Of a stretch of 64,000 nt of DNA, positions 25,766-32,713 are shown one piece after another. The position numbers and the translations under genes were made by a program. Under the pieces are notes generated by a model. It made no database searches. It was not told the DNA's origin and was given only the letters and a program-made list of their open reading frames with translations. The first letter of the stretch is position 1, and the number at the start of each line of letters is the position of its first letter. The stretch spans positions 3,968,001 to 4,032,000 of the forward strand of contig NZ_CP081000.1 in the NCBI RefSeq assembly GCF_019645875.1. Reading direction: 5' to 3'. Source of the DNA: Mycolicibacterium senegalense (GTDB lineage: Bacteria; Actinomycetota; Actinomycetes; Mycobacteriales; Mycobacteriaceae).

Positions 25766-26104
25766 ATGTTGGGCGGGTGCATCGAACACGATGACGAATT
25801 CCGGGAATCGGATGTCGACGAATCGGTGTTCGTCGAGGTTCCCGTCGACACCACGGCCCGAGATCCGCTGAGCGTGCTCGTTGTGCCAGCTCGACGGGCC
25901 GTGGTGGCCAGCGTCACGGGCCCGTACGCCGAGGCGATCTCGCGGGCGCACGAGCTCATCGGCGCCTACATGACCGAGCACGCGTTGACCCTGACGCGTA
26001 CCGCGGACGACATCACGACGCACCACTACAACATCTACCTCGATGACCCGCGCGACGTGCCGGAAGACAGGCTGCGGACAAAGGTGTACGTGCCGGTTCA
26101 GTAG
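25766..26104 (+). pseudogene. GyrI-like effector-binding domain, N-terminal half missing
   Basis: The last 100 or so codons read as the second half of a GyrI/AraC-effector-type ligand-binding domain: EHDDEFRESDVDESVFVEVP, ARRAVVASVTGPYAEAISRA, LTRTADDITTHHYNIYLDDP and a final KVYVPVQ. The first half of the usual 150-residue domain is absent; upstream in-frame DNA is the complement of the SUKH-like gene. Coordinates begin at the first in-frame ATG after the inferred junction. The two truncated genes meet head to head, as expected from a deletion that removed both 5' ends and the promoters between them. Confidence 0.5.
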
Positions 26105-26133
26105 TCCGCCCTACCGCCACGCCCTCTGAGGCC

Positions 26134-26187
26134 GAATTGCCAGTTATTGCACATCTGTTCGGGATTACTTGCAACAACTGGCCATTC
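26134..26187. repeat. Imperfect 18-bp inverted repeat (hairpin)
   Basis: GAATTGCCAGTTATTGCA (26134-26151) pairs with TGCAACAACTGGCCATTC (26170-26187) with two mismatches and an 18-nt loop. It lies between the convergent GyrI-like remnant (stop 26104) and the GIY-YIG gene (stop 26224). It is AT-richer than other hairpins here, so it may be a terminator or an end of a transferred segment. Confidence 0.5.
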
Positions 26188-26223
26188 GATCTGCGTGCAT
26201 GGTTCTACGGCGCCATCAGCGAC

Positions 26224-27000
26224 TTAATCTAATGGCCGCGGCGGAGTCGACTGATCATCGCGGCAGTGCAGACACGTGTCTTTGAACACACCCCTGTTTG
26301 TGTGGTAACGCGTGTGAGCACTGCGGCGACTCGACGGCATGGGGCGGCCTTTCCGAACCGCTGACATCTTGGCGCGCGTTTCATCGCTCGCCGTGCGCCC
26401 AAAATTCGGATTTCCGGCGCCCTTCCGCATTTCCGAAAGCTTGGCCTTGGCCTCTTCTGACATCACGTGGCCGAAACTTGGGTGATCGGCACCGAACTTC
26501 CCGTAGTTCGGATTGTCGGCGCCGACGTTGGTGCCCTTACGCGCCGCGGACCACTTCGCCCGCTGCTCGGCGGAGTGCTCTCGCTGATAGAACGGATTCT
26601 CCGCACCAAATCGGCTCGGAATCTTGCGGCCGGTCGATCGGATCCTCGCAGCCTCCCGCATCTCGGCTGTCCATTCCACACCTGTCGGTCCAAGTCCGCC
26701 GTCCGCAAGGTTCAACAACGAATGCCCCTCCTGTCGGAGAAGGACTATCCAGGCCATTTCAGCCTCACCGAGTTCATCGAGTCCGTCCGCCCAGTCTAGG
26801 GGGACCGCGATGACGTTGTCGCGATCCTGCTTGCGTAACCAGTCGTAAAACGGCGTCTTCCGCCCAGCGGCGGCGACTTTGAAGTGTTGCCGAAGCCGAA
26901 CCTGGGCAGTTTTCGTTGTAAGACCTACATAGCGATACACAACCTCCGACCGGAGCCTGATTCCGTAAATCAAGCCACCGGTCAGAGGTTCGGCGGTCAA
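26224..27000 (-). CDS. GIY-YIG endonuclease with NUMOD3 repeats, homing-endonuclease-like
   Basis: 258 residues. The N-terminal GIY-YIG nuclease has IYGIRL (residues 11-16), YRYVGLT (YVG at 24-26), the conserved Arg in VRLRQHF and the catalytic Glu in the GEAEMAWI helix, then LNLADGG. From about residue 130 to 220 come several NUMOD3-type DNA-binding motifs: GAENPFYQREHSAEQRAKWS, GADNPNYG, GADHPSFGHVMSEEAKAKLS and AGNPNFGRTASDETRAKMS. The C-terminus has TCLHC. This is the layout of phage and intron homing enzymes such as I-TevI-type proteins. It uses a TTG start at 27000, 27 bp after the nrdE stop and on the same strand, so it may ride on the nrd transcript. Confidence 0.85.
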   Translation of the reverse strand: MTAEPLTGGLIYGIRLRSEVVYRYVGLTTKTAQVRLRQHFKVAAAGRKTPFYDWLRKQDRDNVIAVPLDWADGLDELGEAEMAWIVLLRQEGHSLLNLADGGLGPTGVEWTAEMREAARIRSTGRKIPSRFGAENPFYQREHSAEQRAKWSAARKGTNVGADNPNYGKFGADHPSFGHVMSEEAKAKLSEMRKGAGNPNFGRTASDETRAKMSAVRKGRPMPSSRRSAHTRYHTNRGVFKDTCLHCRDDQSTPPRPLD

Positions 27001-27027
27001 AGAAGGTCCGCTGTCAGAATTGACTTG

Positions 27028-29196
27028 TCACAACATGCAGCTGACGCAATTTTCAACCTCGGTGCCTTGCAGCGCCATCTGACGCAGCCGGATGTAGTAC
27101 AGCGTCTTGATTCCCTTGCGCCAGGCGTAGATCTGCGCCTTGTTGACGTCGCGGGTGTTGGCGGTGTCCTTGAAGAACAGCGTCAAACTCAAGCCCTGAT
27201 CCACGTGCTGGGTGGCCGCGGCATAGGTGTCGATGATCTTCTCGTAGCCGATCTCATACGCATCCTGGTAGTACTCCAGGTTGTCGTTGGTCAGATACGG
27301 CGCCGGGTAGTAGACGCGGCCAATCTTGCCTTCCTTGCGGATCTCGATCTTGCTCGCCACCGGGTGGATCGAGGAGGTCGAGTGGTTGATGTAGGAGATC
27401 GACCCGGTCGGCGGCACGGCCTGCAGGTTCTGGTTGTAGATGCCGTGCTTCTGCACCGACTCCTTCAGCTGCTTCCAGTCATCCTGCGTCGGGATGTGGA
27501 TCTCCGCGTCGGCGAAGATCTGCCGCACCTTGTCGGTGGCCGGCTCCCACACCTGCTCGGTGTACTTGTCGAAGAACTCACCGGAGGCGTACTTCGAATC
27601 CTCGAACCCGCCGAACTTCGTACCTCGTTCGATCGCAATGAGATTCGACGCGCGCAGGGCGTGGAACAGCACGGTGTAGAAGTAGATGTTGGTGAAGTCG
27701 ATGCCCTCTTCGGAGCCGTAGTGAATCCGTTCGCGGGCCAGGTACCCGTGCAGGTTCATCTGTCCCAGGCCGATGGCGTGCGAGCTGTTGTTGCCCTGCT
27801 CGATCGACGGCACCGACCAGATGTGGGTTTGGTCGCTCACCGCGGTCAGTGCCCGGATGGCCACTTCGATGGACTGGGCGAAGTCCGGTGAGTCCATCGT
27901 CTTGGCGATGTTCATAGACCCCAGGTTGCACGAGATGTCCTTGCCAACCTTCTTGTAGGACAGGTCGTCGTTGAACTCCGAAGCGGTGGAGACCTGCAGG
28001 ATCTCCGAGCACAGGTTGGAGTGGGTGATCTTGCCGGCGATCGGGTTCGCCCGGTTCACCGTGTCCTCGTACATGATGTACGGGTAGCCCGACTCGAACT
28101 GCAACTCGGCCAGCGTCTGGAAGAACTCGCGGGCCTTGATCTTGGTCTTGCGGATCCGCGCGTCGTCGACCATCTCGTAGTACTTCTCGGTCACCGAGAT
28201 GTCGGCGAACGGGACGCCGTAGACCTTCTCGACGTCGTACGGCGAGAAGAGGTACATGTCCTCGTTCTTCTTGGCCAGCTCGAAGGTGATGTCCGGGATC
28301 ACCACACCCAGCGAGAGTGTCTTGATCCGGATCTTCTCGTCGGCGTTCTCGCGCTTGGTGTCGAGGAACCGGTAGATGTCGGGGTGGTGCGCGTGCAGGT
28401 ACACCGCACCGGCACCCTGGCGGGCGCCGAGTTGGTTGGCGTAGGAGAACGAGTCCTCCAGCAGCTTCATGATCGGGATGACGCCCGAGCTCTGGTTCTC
28501 GATGTTCTTGATCGGTGCGCCGTGCTCACGAATGTTGGTCAGCAGCAAGGCAACTCCGCCGCCACGCTTGGACAGTTGCAAGGCTGAGTTGATGGAGCGC
28601 CCAATGGACTCCATGTTGTCCTCGATGCGCAGCAGGAAGCAGGACACCGGCTCGCCGCGCTGCTTCTTGCCCGAGTTGAGGAAGGTGGGCGTGGCCGGCT
28701 GGAAACGGCCGTCGATGATCTCGTCGACGAGCTTCTCGGCCAGCACGGTGTCACCGGCGGCCAGGGTCAGCGCCACCATCACGACACGATCCTCGAAGCG
28801 CTCCAGGTAGCGCTTTCCGTCGAAGGTCTTGAGCGTGTAGGAGGTGTAGTACTTGAACGCGCCGAGGAAGGTCGGGAACCGGAACTTCTTGGCGTAGGCC
28901 CGATCCAGCAGGCTCTTGACGAAGTTGCGGCTGTACTGGTCGAGCACCTCGCGCTCGTAGTACTCCTTCTCGATCAGGTAATCGAGCTTCTCGTCCTGAC
29001 TGTGGAAGAAGACCGTGTTCTGGTTGACGTGCTGCAGGAAGTACTCCCGCGCGGCCCGCACATCCTTGTCGAACTGAATCTTGCCGTCGGCGTCGTACAG
29101 ATTCAGCATCGCGTTGAGCGCGTGGTAATCGGTCTCGCCGGGCAGGGCGTGCCCGGGAGTGGTTACAGGCTCTGCAGCTGTGACGGTTGGTGGCAC
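27028..29196 (-). CDS. nrdE: Ribonucleotide reductase class Ib, large subunit
   Basis: 722-residue NrdE, near full length to the M. tuberculosis protein as I recall it (VPPTVTAAEPV start, NAMLNLYDADGKIQFDKD, LNSGKKQRGEPVSCFLLR, CVSCML end). It reduces ribonucleoside diphosphates to deoxy forms with the NrdF radical subunit. Visible active-site pieces include SNLCSEI and NLQAVPPTGS; the C-terminal CVSC is the shuttle that NrdH reduces. No intein interrupts it. I chose GTG 29196 (GGAAGG upstream); it overlaps nrdI by 34 bp, so translation is coupled. nrdF is not in the window. A homing-endonuclease-like gene follows directly. Confidence 0.98.
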   Translation of the reverse strand: MPPTVTAAEPVTTPGHALPGETDYHALNAMLNLYDADGKIQFDKDVRAAREYFLQHVNQNTVFFHSQDEKLDYLIEKEYYEREVLDQYSRNFVKSLLDRAYAKKFRFPTFLGAFKYYTSYTLKTFDGKRYLERFEDRVVMVALTLAAGDTVLAEKLVDEIIDGRFQPATPTFLNSGKKQRGEPVSCFLLRIEDNMESIGRSINSALQLSKRGGGVALLLTNIREHGAPIKNIENQSSGVIPIMKLLEDSFSYANQLGARQGAGAVYLHAHHPDIYRFLDTKRENADEKIRIKTLSLGVVIPDITFELAKKNEDMYLFSPYDVEKVYGVPFADISVTEKYYEMVDDARIRKTKIKAREFFQTLAELQFESGYPYIMYEDTVNRANPIAGKITHSNLCSEILQVSTASEFNDDLSYKKVGKDISCNLGSMNIAKTMDSPDFAQSIEVAIRALTAVSDQTHIWSVPSIEQGNNSSHAIGLGQMNLHGYLARERIHYGSEEGIDFTNIYFYTVLFHALRASNLIAIERGTKFGGFEDSKYASGEFFDKYTEQVWEPATDKVRQIFADAEIHIPTQDDWKQLKESVQKHGIYNQNLQAVPPTGSISYINHSTSSIHPVASKIEIRKEGKIGRVYYPAPYLTNDNLEYYQDAYEIGYEKIIDTYAAATQHVDQGLSLTLFFKDTANTRDVNKAQIYAWRKGIKTLYYIRLRQMALQGTEVENCVSCML

Positions 29197-29615
29197 GTCT
29201 GGTCCTTCCAAAAGTCTTTCAACCCCGCACGAACAGCTTCGACATCGTCCGGGGTTCCCATGAGTTCGAAGCGATAGAGGTACGGCACACCGCATTTGCG
29301 CGAGACCACATTGCCCGCGTACGCGAACTCCGCACCGAAGTTGTTGTTGCCCGCGGCGATGACGCCGCGGATCAACGACCGATTGTGTTCATTGTTCAGA
29401 AAGGCGATGACCTGCTTGGGCACATACCCGCCGTTGTTGATGTCAGGGGTGGCGCGGCCGCCGCCGTAGGTGGGAAGGATCAGAACGTAGGGTTCGTTCA
29501 CCTCGATGCGACCGTGCAGCGGGATGCGGGTGACGCGGTCTTCGGGCCACTGCAGCTTCTGGACGAAGCGGTGGGTGTTCTCCGAGACGCTGGAGAAGTA
29601 GACGAGGTGACTCAT
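29163..29615 (-). CDS. nrdI: Flavodoxin-like NrdI, activator of class Ib ribonucleotide reductase
   Basis: 150-residue flavodoxin-fold protein. It starts MSHLVYFSSVSENTHRFVQ, where the phosphate loop SSVSENT binds FMN, and contains LPTYGGGRA and AAGNNNFG, family landmarks. NrdI supplies the oxidant that builds the dimanganese-tyrosyl cofactor of NrdF. It is 39 bp downstream of nrdH and overlaps nrdE, matching the nrdHIE operon of mycobacteria. Cytoplasmic. Confidence 0.97.
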   Translation of the reverse strand: MSHLVYFSSVSENTHRFVQKLQWPEDRVTRIPLHGRIEVNEPYVLILPTYGGGRATPDINNGGYVPKQVIAFLNNEHNRSLIRGVIAAGNNNFGAEFAYAGNVVSRKCGVPYLYRFELMGTPDDVEAVRAGLKDFWKDQTCHQPSQLQSL

Positions 29616-29654
29616 CGCGTCCTCCGTTCCTCTCCCCTAGTGTGATGCCTTCCG

Positions 29655-29894
29655 TTACGCGGTCGCCGCGACCGAGCTCAGCGCCTTGATCCGGTCGGGA
29701 CGGAAGCCCGACCAGTGCTCGTTACCGGCCACCACGACCGGGGCCTGCAGGTACCCGAGCGCCATGACGTAGTCACGGGCCTCGCTGTCGAGGGTGATGT
29801 CGACCTTCTCGAACTCGATGCCCTGCTTCTCCAACGCCTTGTAGGTGGCGTTGCACTGCACGCATGCGGGCTTGGTGTACACGGTGACGGTCAT
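29655..29894 (-). CDS. nrdH: Glutaredoxin-like NrdH redoxin
   Basis: 79 residues. The redox motif CVQC spans residues 11-14 in MTVTVYTKPACVQCN, and the thioredoxin-like part ends with GYLQAPVVV and HWSGFRPDRI, the NrdH-specific tail. It passes electrons from thioredoxin reductase to the C-terminal cysteines of NrdE. ATG 29894 with AGGAG upstream; a longer in-frame reading to 30428 crosses the promoter region. First gene of nrdHIE. Two NrdR-box-like palindromes lie about 210-260 bp upstream. Confidence 0.97.
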   Translation of the reverse strand: MTVTVYTKPACVQCNATYKALEKQGIEFEKVDITLDSEARDYVMALGYLQAPVVVAGNEHWSGFRPDRIKALSSVAATA

Positions 29895-30105
29895 CTTCGG
29901 TACGGCTCCTCTTGCGGAAAGTGAACAAACTAGACAGGTGACTGGCAACTGCTCGGGTCTTACGTTTCGCTTAAGTTCAGCGACCTTCGGGCCGCCAAAA
30001 TTCCTGCCGGTCGAAGCCGCTCTCCGGCTGGTCCTGAAACCGACTCGGCCGGATTCGCTACGCTCCGGCCGGCTCCCGAACTGTGGTGGCCTGTCGGTCT
30101 CACAG

Positions 30106-30121
30106 ACACTACACCTAGTGG
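30106..30121. promoter_or_regulatory. NrdR box candidate 1
   Basis: ACACTACACCTAGTGG fits the usual NrdR box pattern (acaCwAtATaTwGtgt) well, with CACTA/TAGTG symmetry. Its centre is 32 bp from that of box 2, about three helical turns, as expected for paired NrdR sites. Confidence 0.6.
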
Positions 30122-30137
30122 CCGACAGTTCGAAGCC

Positions 30138-30153
30138 ATACAACATGTTCTGA
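30138..30153. promoter_or_regulatory. NrdR box candidate 2
   Basis: ATACAACATGTTCTGA, with an AACATGTT core, is a weaker match to the NrdR box but lies at the expected spacing from box 1. Confidence 0.45.
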
Positions 30154-30312
30154 ATAACATTTTTGAAATTCCCAGGTCGTAAGCTTGCCAGCAACCACGC
30201 CCACGGCGTGTCGCGCTCGACTTGACAGACCGTGTCGCGCCGCAGGACTACATGTAGCACCGGGCACCGACAAGTCCGGCTGCCGCAAAGCGCAAGACCC
30301 CCCGATAGCAAA

Positions 30313-30347
30313 GCCGCCGGCCGGGTCGTGACGACCCAGCCGGCGGC
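30313..30347 (-). terminator. Strong hairpin terminator after the FMN reductase gene
   Basis: GCCGCCGGC-C-GGGTCG and CGACCC-A-GCCGGCGGC pair as 9 plus 6 bp with one mismatch and a TGA loop. On the minus strand it is followed by TTTGCT. It lies 50 bp after the stop of the gene at 30397-30939. Confidence 0.7.
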
Positions 30348-30396
30348 AAGATTTTGCCGGAAACCGGCGCGAACGGCAAAACGCGAAGACGAGCCC

Positions 30397-30939
30397 TCAG
30401 CCGACCTCAAGTGTGAGCTTGCCCACAATGCCGCGAAGCGCCTCGGCCACCTCGGCGTTCTCCCTTGGGTGCTTGCCGTCGAGCGACTTGGCGGGCACCG
30501 AGAGCTTGAGATCCTCGACCACGCGCGGCCCGGCGATGCCGAACGACTTACGGGTTTCGTCGTGCGCCCACACGCCGCCGTACTGTCCGAGCGCCGCCCC
30601 GACCACCGCCAGCGGCTTGTCCTTGAGCGCGCCGTTGCCGAACGGCCGCGACAGCCAATCGATGGCGTTCTTCAACACGCCGGGGATGCTTCCGTTGTAT
30701 TCGGGGGTGACGACGAGCGCGGCGTCGGCCTCGGCCGCCGCGGCCCGCAGGGCGGCCACAGGCTCGGCCACGTCGGCGGTGTCGATGTCCTCGTTATAGA
30801 AGGGCAGCTCCCCCAGTCGGTCGAAGATCTCCAGCGTCACGCCGTCGGGCGCCTGCTCGACTGCCAATTCGGCGATCTGTCGGTTTACCGACGCCGCCCG
30901 CAGGCTCCCGACCAGAACCAGCACCTTCTTATCGGCCAT
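30397..30939 (-). CDS. NADPH-dependent FMN reductase (Rv3054c-like)
   Basis: 180-residue flavodoxin-like reductase. It shows LVGSLRAASVNRQIAELA (flavin phosphate loop), then the family hallmark TPEYNGSIPGVLKNAIDWLS and GALGQ-like VGAALGQYGG. Such enzymes reduce FMN or quinones with NAD(P)H. The start MADKKVLVLVG at 30939 has AGGGAG ahead. Position between nrdH and a TetR gene matches Rv3054c in M. tuberculosis as I recall it. Divergent from that TetR gene, with a CGGAC/GTCCG palindrome between them, so it is probably under that regulator. Confidence 0.92.
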   Translation of the reverse strand: MADKKVLVLVGSLRAASVNRQIAELAVEQAPDGVTLEIFDRLGELPFYNEDIDTADVAEPVAALRAAAAEADAALVVTPEYNGSIPGVLKNAIDWLSRPFGNGALKDKPLAVVGAALGQYGGVWAHDETRKSFGIAGPRVVEDLKLSVPAKSLDGKHPRENAEVAEALRGIVGKLTLEVG

Positions 30940-30985
30940 TTGCACGCTCCCTTGTTCGATTCGATCGATTCTCGCAACCATCAAC

Positions 30986-30999
30986 CGGACTGTGGTCCG
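30986..30999. promoter_or_regulatory. Operator candidate between FMN reductase and TetR genes
   Basis: CGGAC TGTG GTCCG is a perfect 5+5 bp inverted repeat in the 89-bp divergent region. Likely target of the adjacent TetR regulator. Confidence 0.5.
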
Positions 31000-31028
31000 A
31001 TTAATTCCGGCTGAGTTAAAGTGCAGTT

Positions 31029-31634
31029 GTGGCAGCCTCCGACCGCCCGACCCAGCTCGCGGGCATCGACGCGGCTCCACCCGAACGCGGGGATGCCGCT
31101 CGAAACCGCGTCCTCATCCTCGATGCCGCGCGCCGGCTCATCGCCGAACGCGGGCCCGACGCGGTCAGCACCGACGATATCGCGGTAGCGGCCGGCGTCG
31201 GGAAGGGCACGGTGTTCCGCAGATTCGGCAGCCGGGCCGGGCTGATGATGGTCTTGCTCGACGAGGACGAGACCGCACAACAGGACGCTTTCATGTTCGG
31301 CCCGCCCCCGCTCGGCCCCGGCGCGCCGCCGCTGGACCGGCTGCTGGCCTACGGTGCGGATCGGCTCCGCTTCGTGCACTGCCATCAGGCGTTGATGTCC
31401 GACGCCATCCGTGAACCCGGCCTGCGCTACTCCGGCCCGTTCGCCCTGCACCGCACCCACGTCCGGATGCTGCTCGAAACCGCGGGCACCACAGGTGATC
31501 TCGACACCCAGGCCGACGCCCTGATCGCACTACTCGACCCCGAGTACGTCGCACACCAGATCGCCGCCGGCCGCAGTCTCGATCAGCTCACCGCGGCATG
31601 GCAGGACACCGCCCGCAAGTTGTGTGGTCACTGA
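31029..31634 (+). CDS. TetR family regulator (Rv3055-like)
   Basis: 201 residues from GTG 31029. The N-terminal helix-turn-helix reads ILDAARRLIAERGPDAVST then IAVAAGVGKGTVFRRFGSR, a textbook TetR pattern. The C-terminal ligand domain is divergent, with LDRLLAYGADRLRFVHCHQA. Position matches Rv3055. It is divergent from the FMN reductase gene and its stop is 4 bp before dinB2, so regulator and polymerase are probably co-transcribed. Confidence 0.93.
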   Translation: MAASDRPTQLAGIDAAPPERGDAARNRVLILDAARRLIAERGPDAVSTDDIAVAAGVGKGTVFRRFGSRAGLMMVLLDEDETAQQDAFMFGPPPLGPGAPPLDRLLAYGADRLRFVHCHQALMSDAIREPGLRYSGPFALHRTHVRMLLETAGTTGDLDTQADALIALLDPEYVAHQIAAGRSLDQLTAAWQDTARKLCGH

Positions 31635-31638
31635 CGCC

Positions 31639-32703
31639 ATGACCGCCTGGGTGCTGCATGTCGACCTCGACCAGTTCCTGGCCTCGGTCGAGTTGCGGCG
31701 CCACCCCGAACTTGAGGGCCTGCCGGTCATCGTCGGCGGCAGCGGTGATCCCACCGAACCCCGCAAGGTGGTCACCTGCGCGTCCTACGAGGCGCGTGAA
31801 TACGGAGTGCACGCCGGGATGCCGCTGCGCTCCGCGGCGCGCAAGTGTCCCGACGCCACGTTCTTGCCGTCGGATCCGGCTGCCTACGACGAGGCTTCCG
31901 AACAGGTGATGGGACTGCTGCGCGATCTCGGACACCCGCTCGAGGTCTGGGGCTGGGACGAGGCGTACCTGGGGGCCGAGGTCAGCGACCCGGTCGAGTT
32001 GGCCGAACGCATCCGCACCGTGATCGCCGCCGAGACCGGGCTGTCGTGCTCAGTGGGCATCAGCGACAACAAGCAGCGCGCCAAGGTGGCGACCGGGCTG
32101 GCCAAACCGGCGGGTGTATACGTGCTGACCGAGGCCAACTGGATGTCGGTCATGGGCGACCGCCCACCCGATGCGCTGTGGGGCATCGGACCCAAGACCA
32201 CCAAAAAGCTTGCCACGCTGGGCATCACCACGGTCGCCGATCTGGCCGCCACCGACGCCACGGTGCTCACCACAGCGTTCGGACCCACCACCGGGCTGTG
32301 GATCCTGCTGCTGGCCAAGGGCGGCGGTGATACCGAGGTGAGCTCGCAACCGTGGATTCCGCGCTCACGCAGTCACGTCATCACCTTCGCCCGCGACCTC
32401 ACCGAACGCGCCGACATGGACGACGCGATCCGGGACCTGACCCGAAAGACCCTCGACGAGGTGGTGGCACAGGGACGTATCGTCACGCGGGTGGCGGTCA
32501 CGGTACGCACCAGCACCTTCTACACCCGCACGAAGATCCGCAAGCTGGGTGCGCCGAGCACCGACGCCGGGGTCATCACCGAGACAGCACTGTCGGTGTT
32601 CGATCAATTCGAACTCGACCGGCCGATCCGACTGCTCGGGGTGCGCCTGGAACTCTCGATGGACGATGTTCCGTCCGCCTCGAATGTCACCGCCCACCAA
32701 TAG
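31639..32703 (+). CDS. dinB2: Y-family DNA polymerase IV, DinB2/DinP type
   Basis: 354-residue translesion polymerase. The palm motif HVDLDQFLASVE starts at residue 7 and holds catalytic Asp9. The second acidic pair is in WGWDEAYL, and SVGISDNKQRAKVATGLAKP and LWGIGPKTTKKLA (helix-hairpin-helix) follow. Residue 14 at the steric gate is Leu instead of the usual Phe/Tyr, as reported for M. smegmatis DinB2, which inserts ribonucleotides. ATG 31639 gives that numbering; GTG 31624 overlapping the TetR stop is an alternative. No C-terminal clamp-binding motif is obvious. Position equals Rv3056. Confidence 0.95.
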   Translation: MTAWVLHVDLDQFLASVELRRHPELEGLPVIVGGSGDPTEPRKVVTCASYEAREYGVHAGMPLRSAARKCPDATFLPSDPAAYDEASEQVMGLLRDLGHPLEVWGWDEAYLGAEVSDPVELAERIRTVIAAETGLSCSVGISDNKQRAKVATGLAKPAGVYVLTEANWMSVMGDRPPDALWGIGPKTTKKLATLGITTVADLAATDATVLTTAFGPTTGLWILLLAKGGGDTEVSSQPWIPRSRSHVITFARDLTERADMDDAIRDLTRKTLDEVVAQGRIVTRVAVTVRTSTFYTRTKIRKLGAPSTDAGVITETALSVFDQFELDRPIRLLGVRLELSMDDVPSASNVTAHQ

Positions 32704-32713
32704 CCTCGACGTC

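Larger units (their letters stand above)
29895..30312. other. nrdHIE promoter and leader region
   Basis: About 420 bp without a gene. It holds two NrdR-box-like palindromes (30106-30121, 30138-30153) and, downstream of them towards nrdH, a CGGCCGGA/TCCGGCCG hairpin (30046-30071). If transcription starts near the boxes, nrdH has a leader of roughly 200 nt. A further short palindrome, CTACATGTAG, is at 30248-30257. Confidence 0.55.

Noticed and set aside
27028..29196. Possible intein in nrdE, given the adjacent homing-type nuclease
   Set aside because: The protein is continuous, of normal length and family sequence runs through without insertion.
30248..30257. CTACATGTAG as a third NrdR box
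   Set aside because: It is 139 bp from box 1 rather than about 32, and its flanks do not fit the box pattern.
29895..30428. N-terminal extension of nrdH in frame to 30428
   Set aside because: It would cross the NrdR-like boxes and a strong hairpin; NrdH is normally about 75-80 residues and ATG 29894 has a ribosome site.
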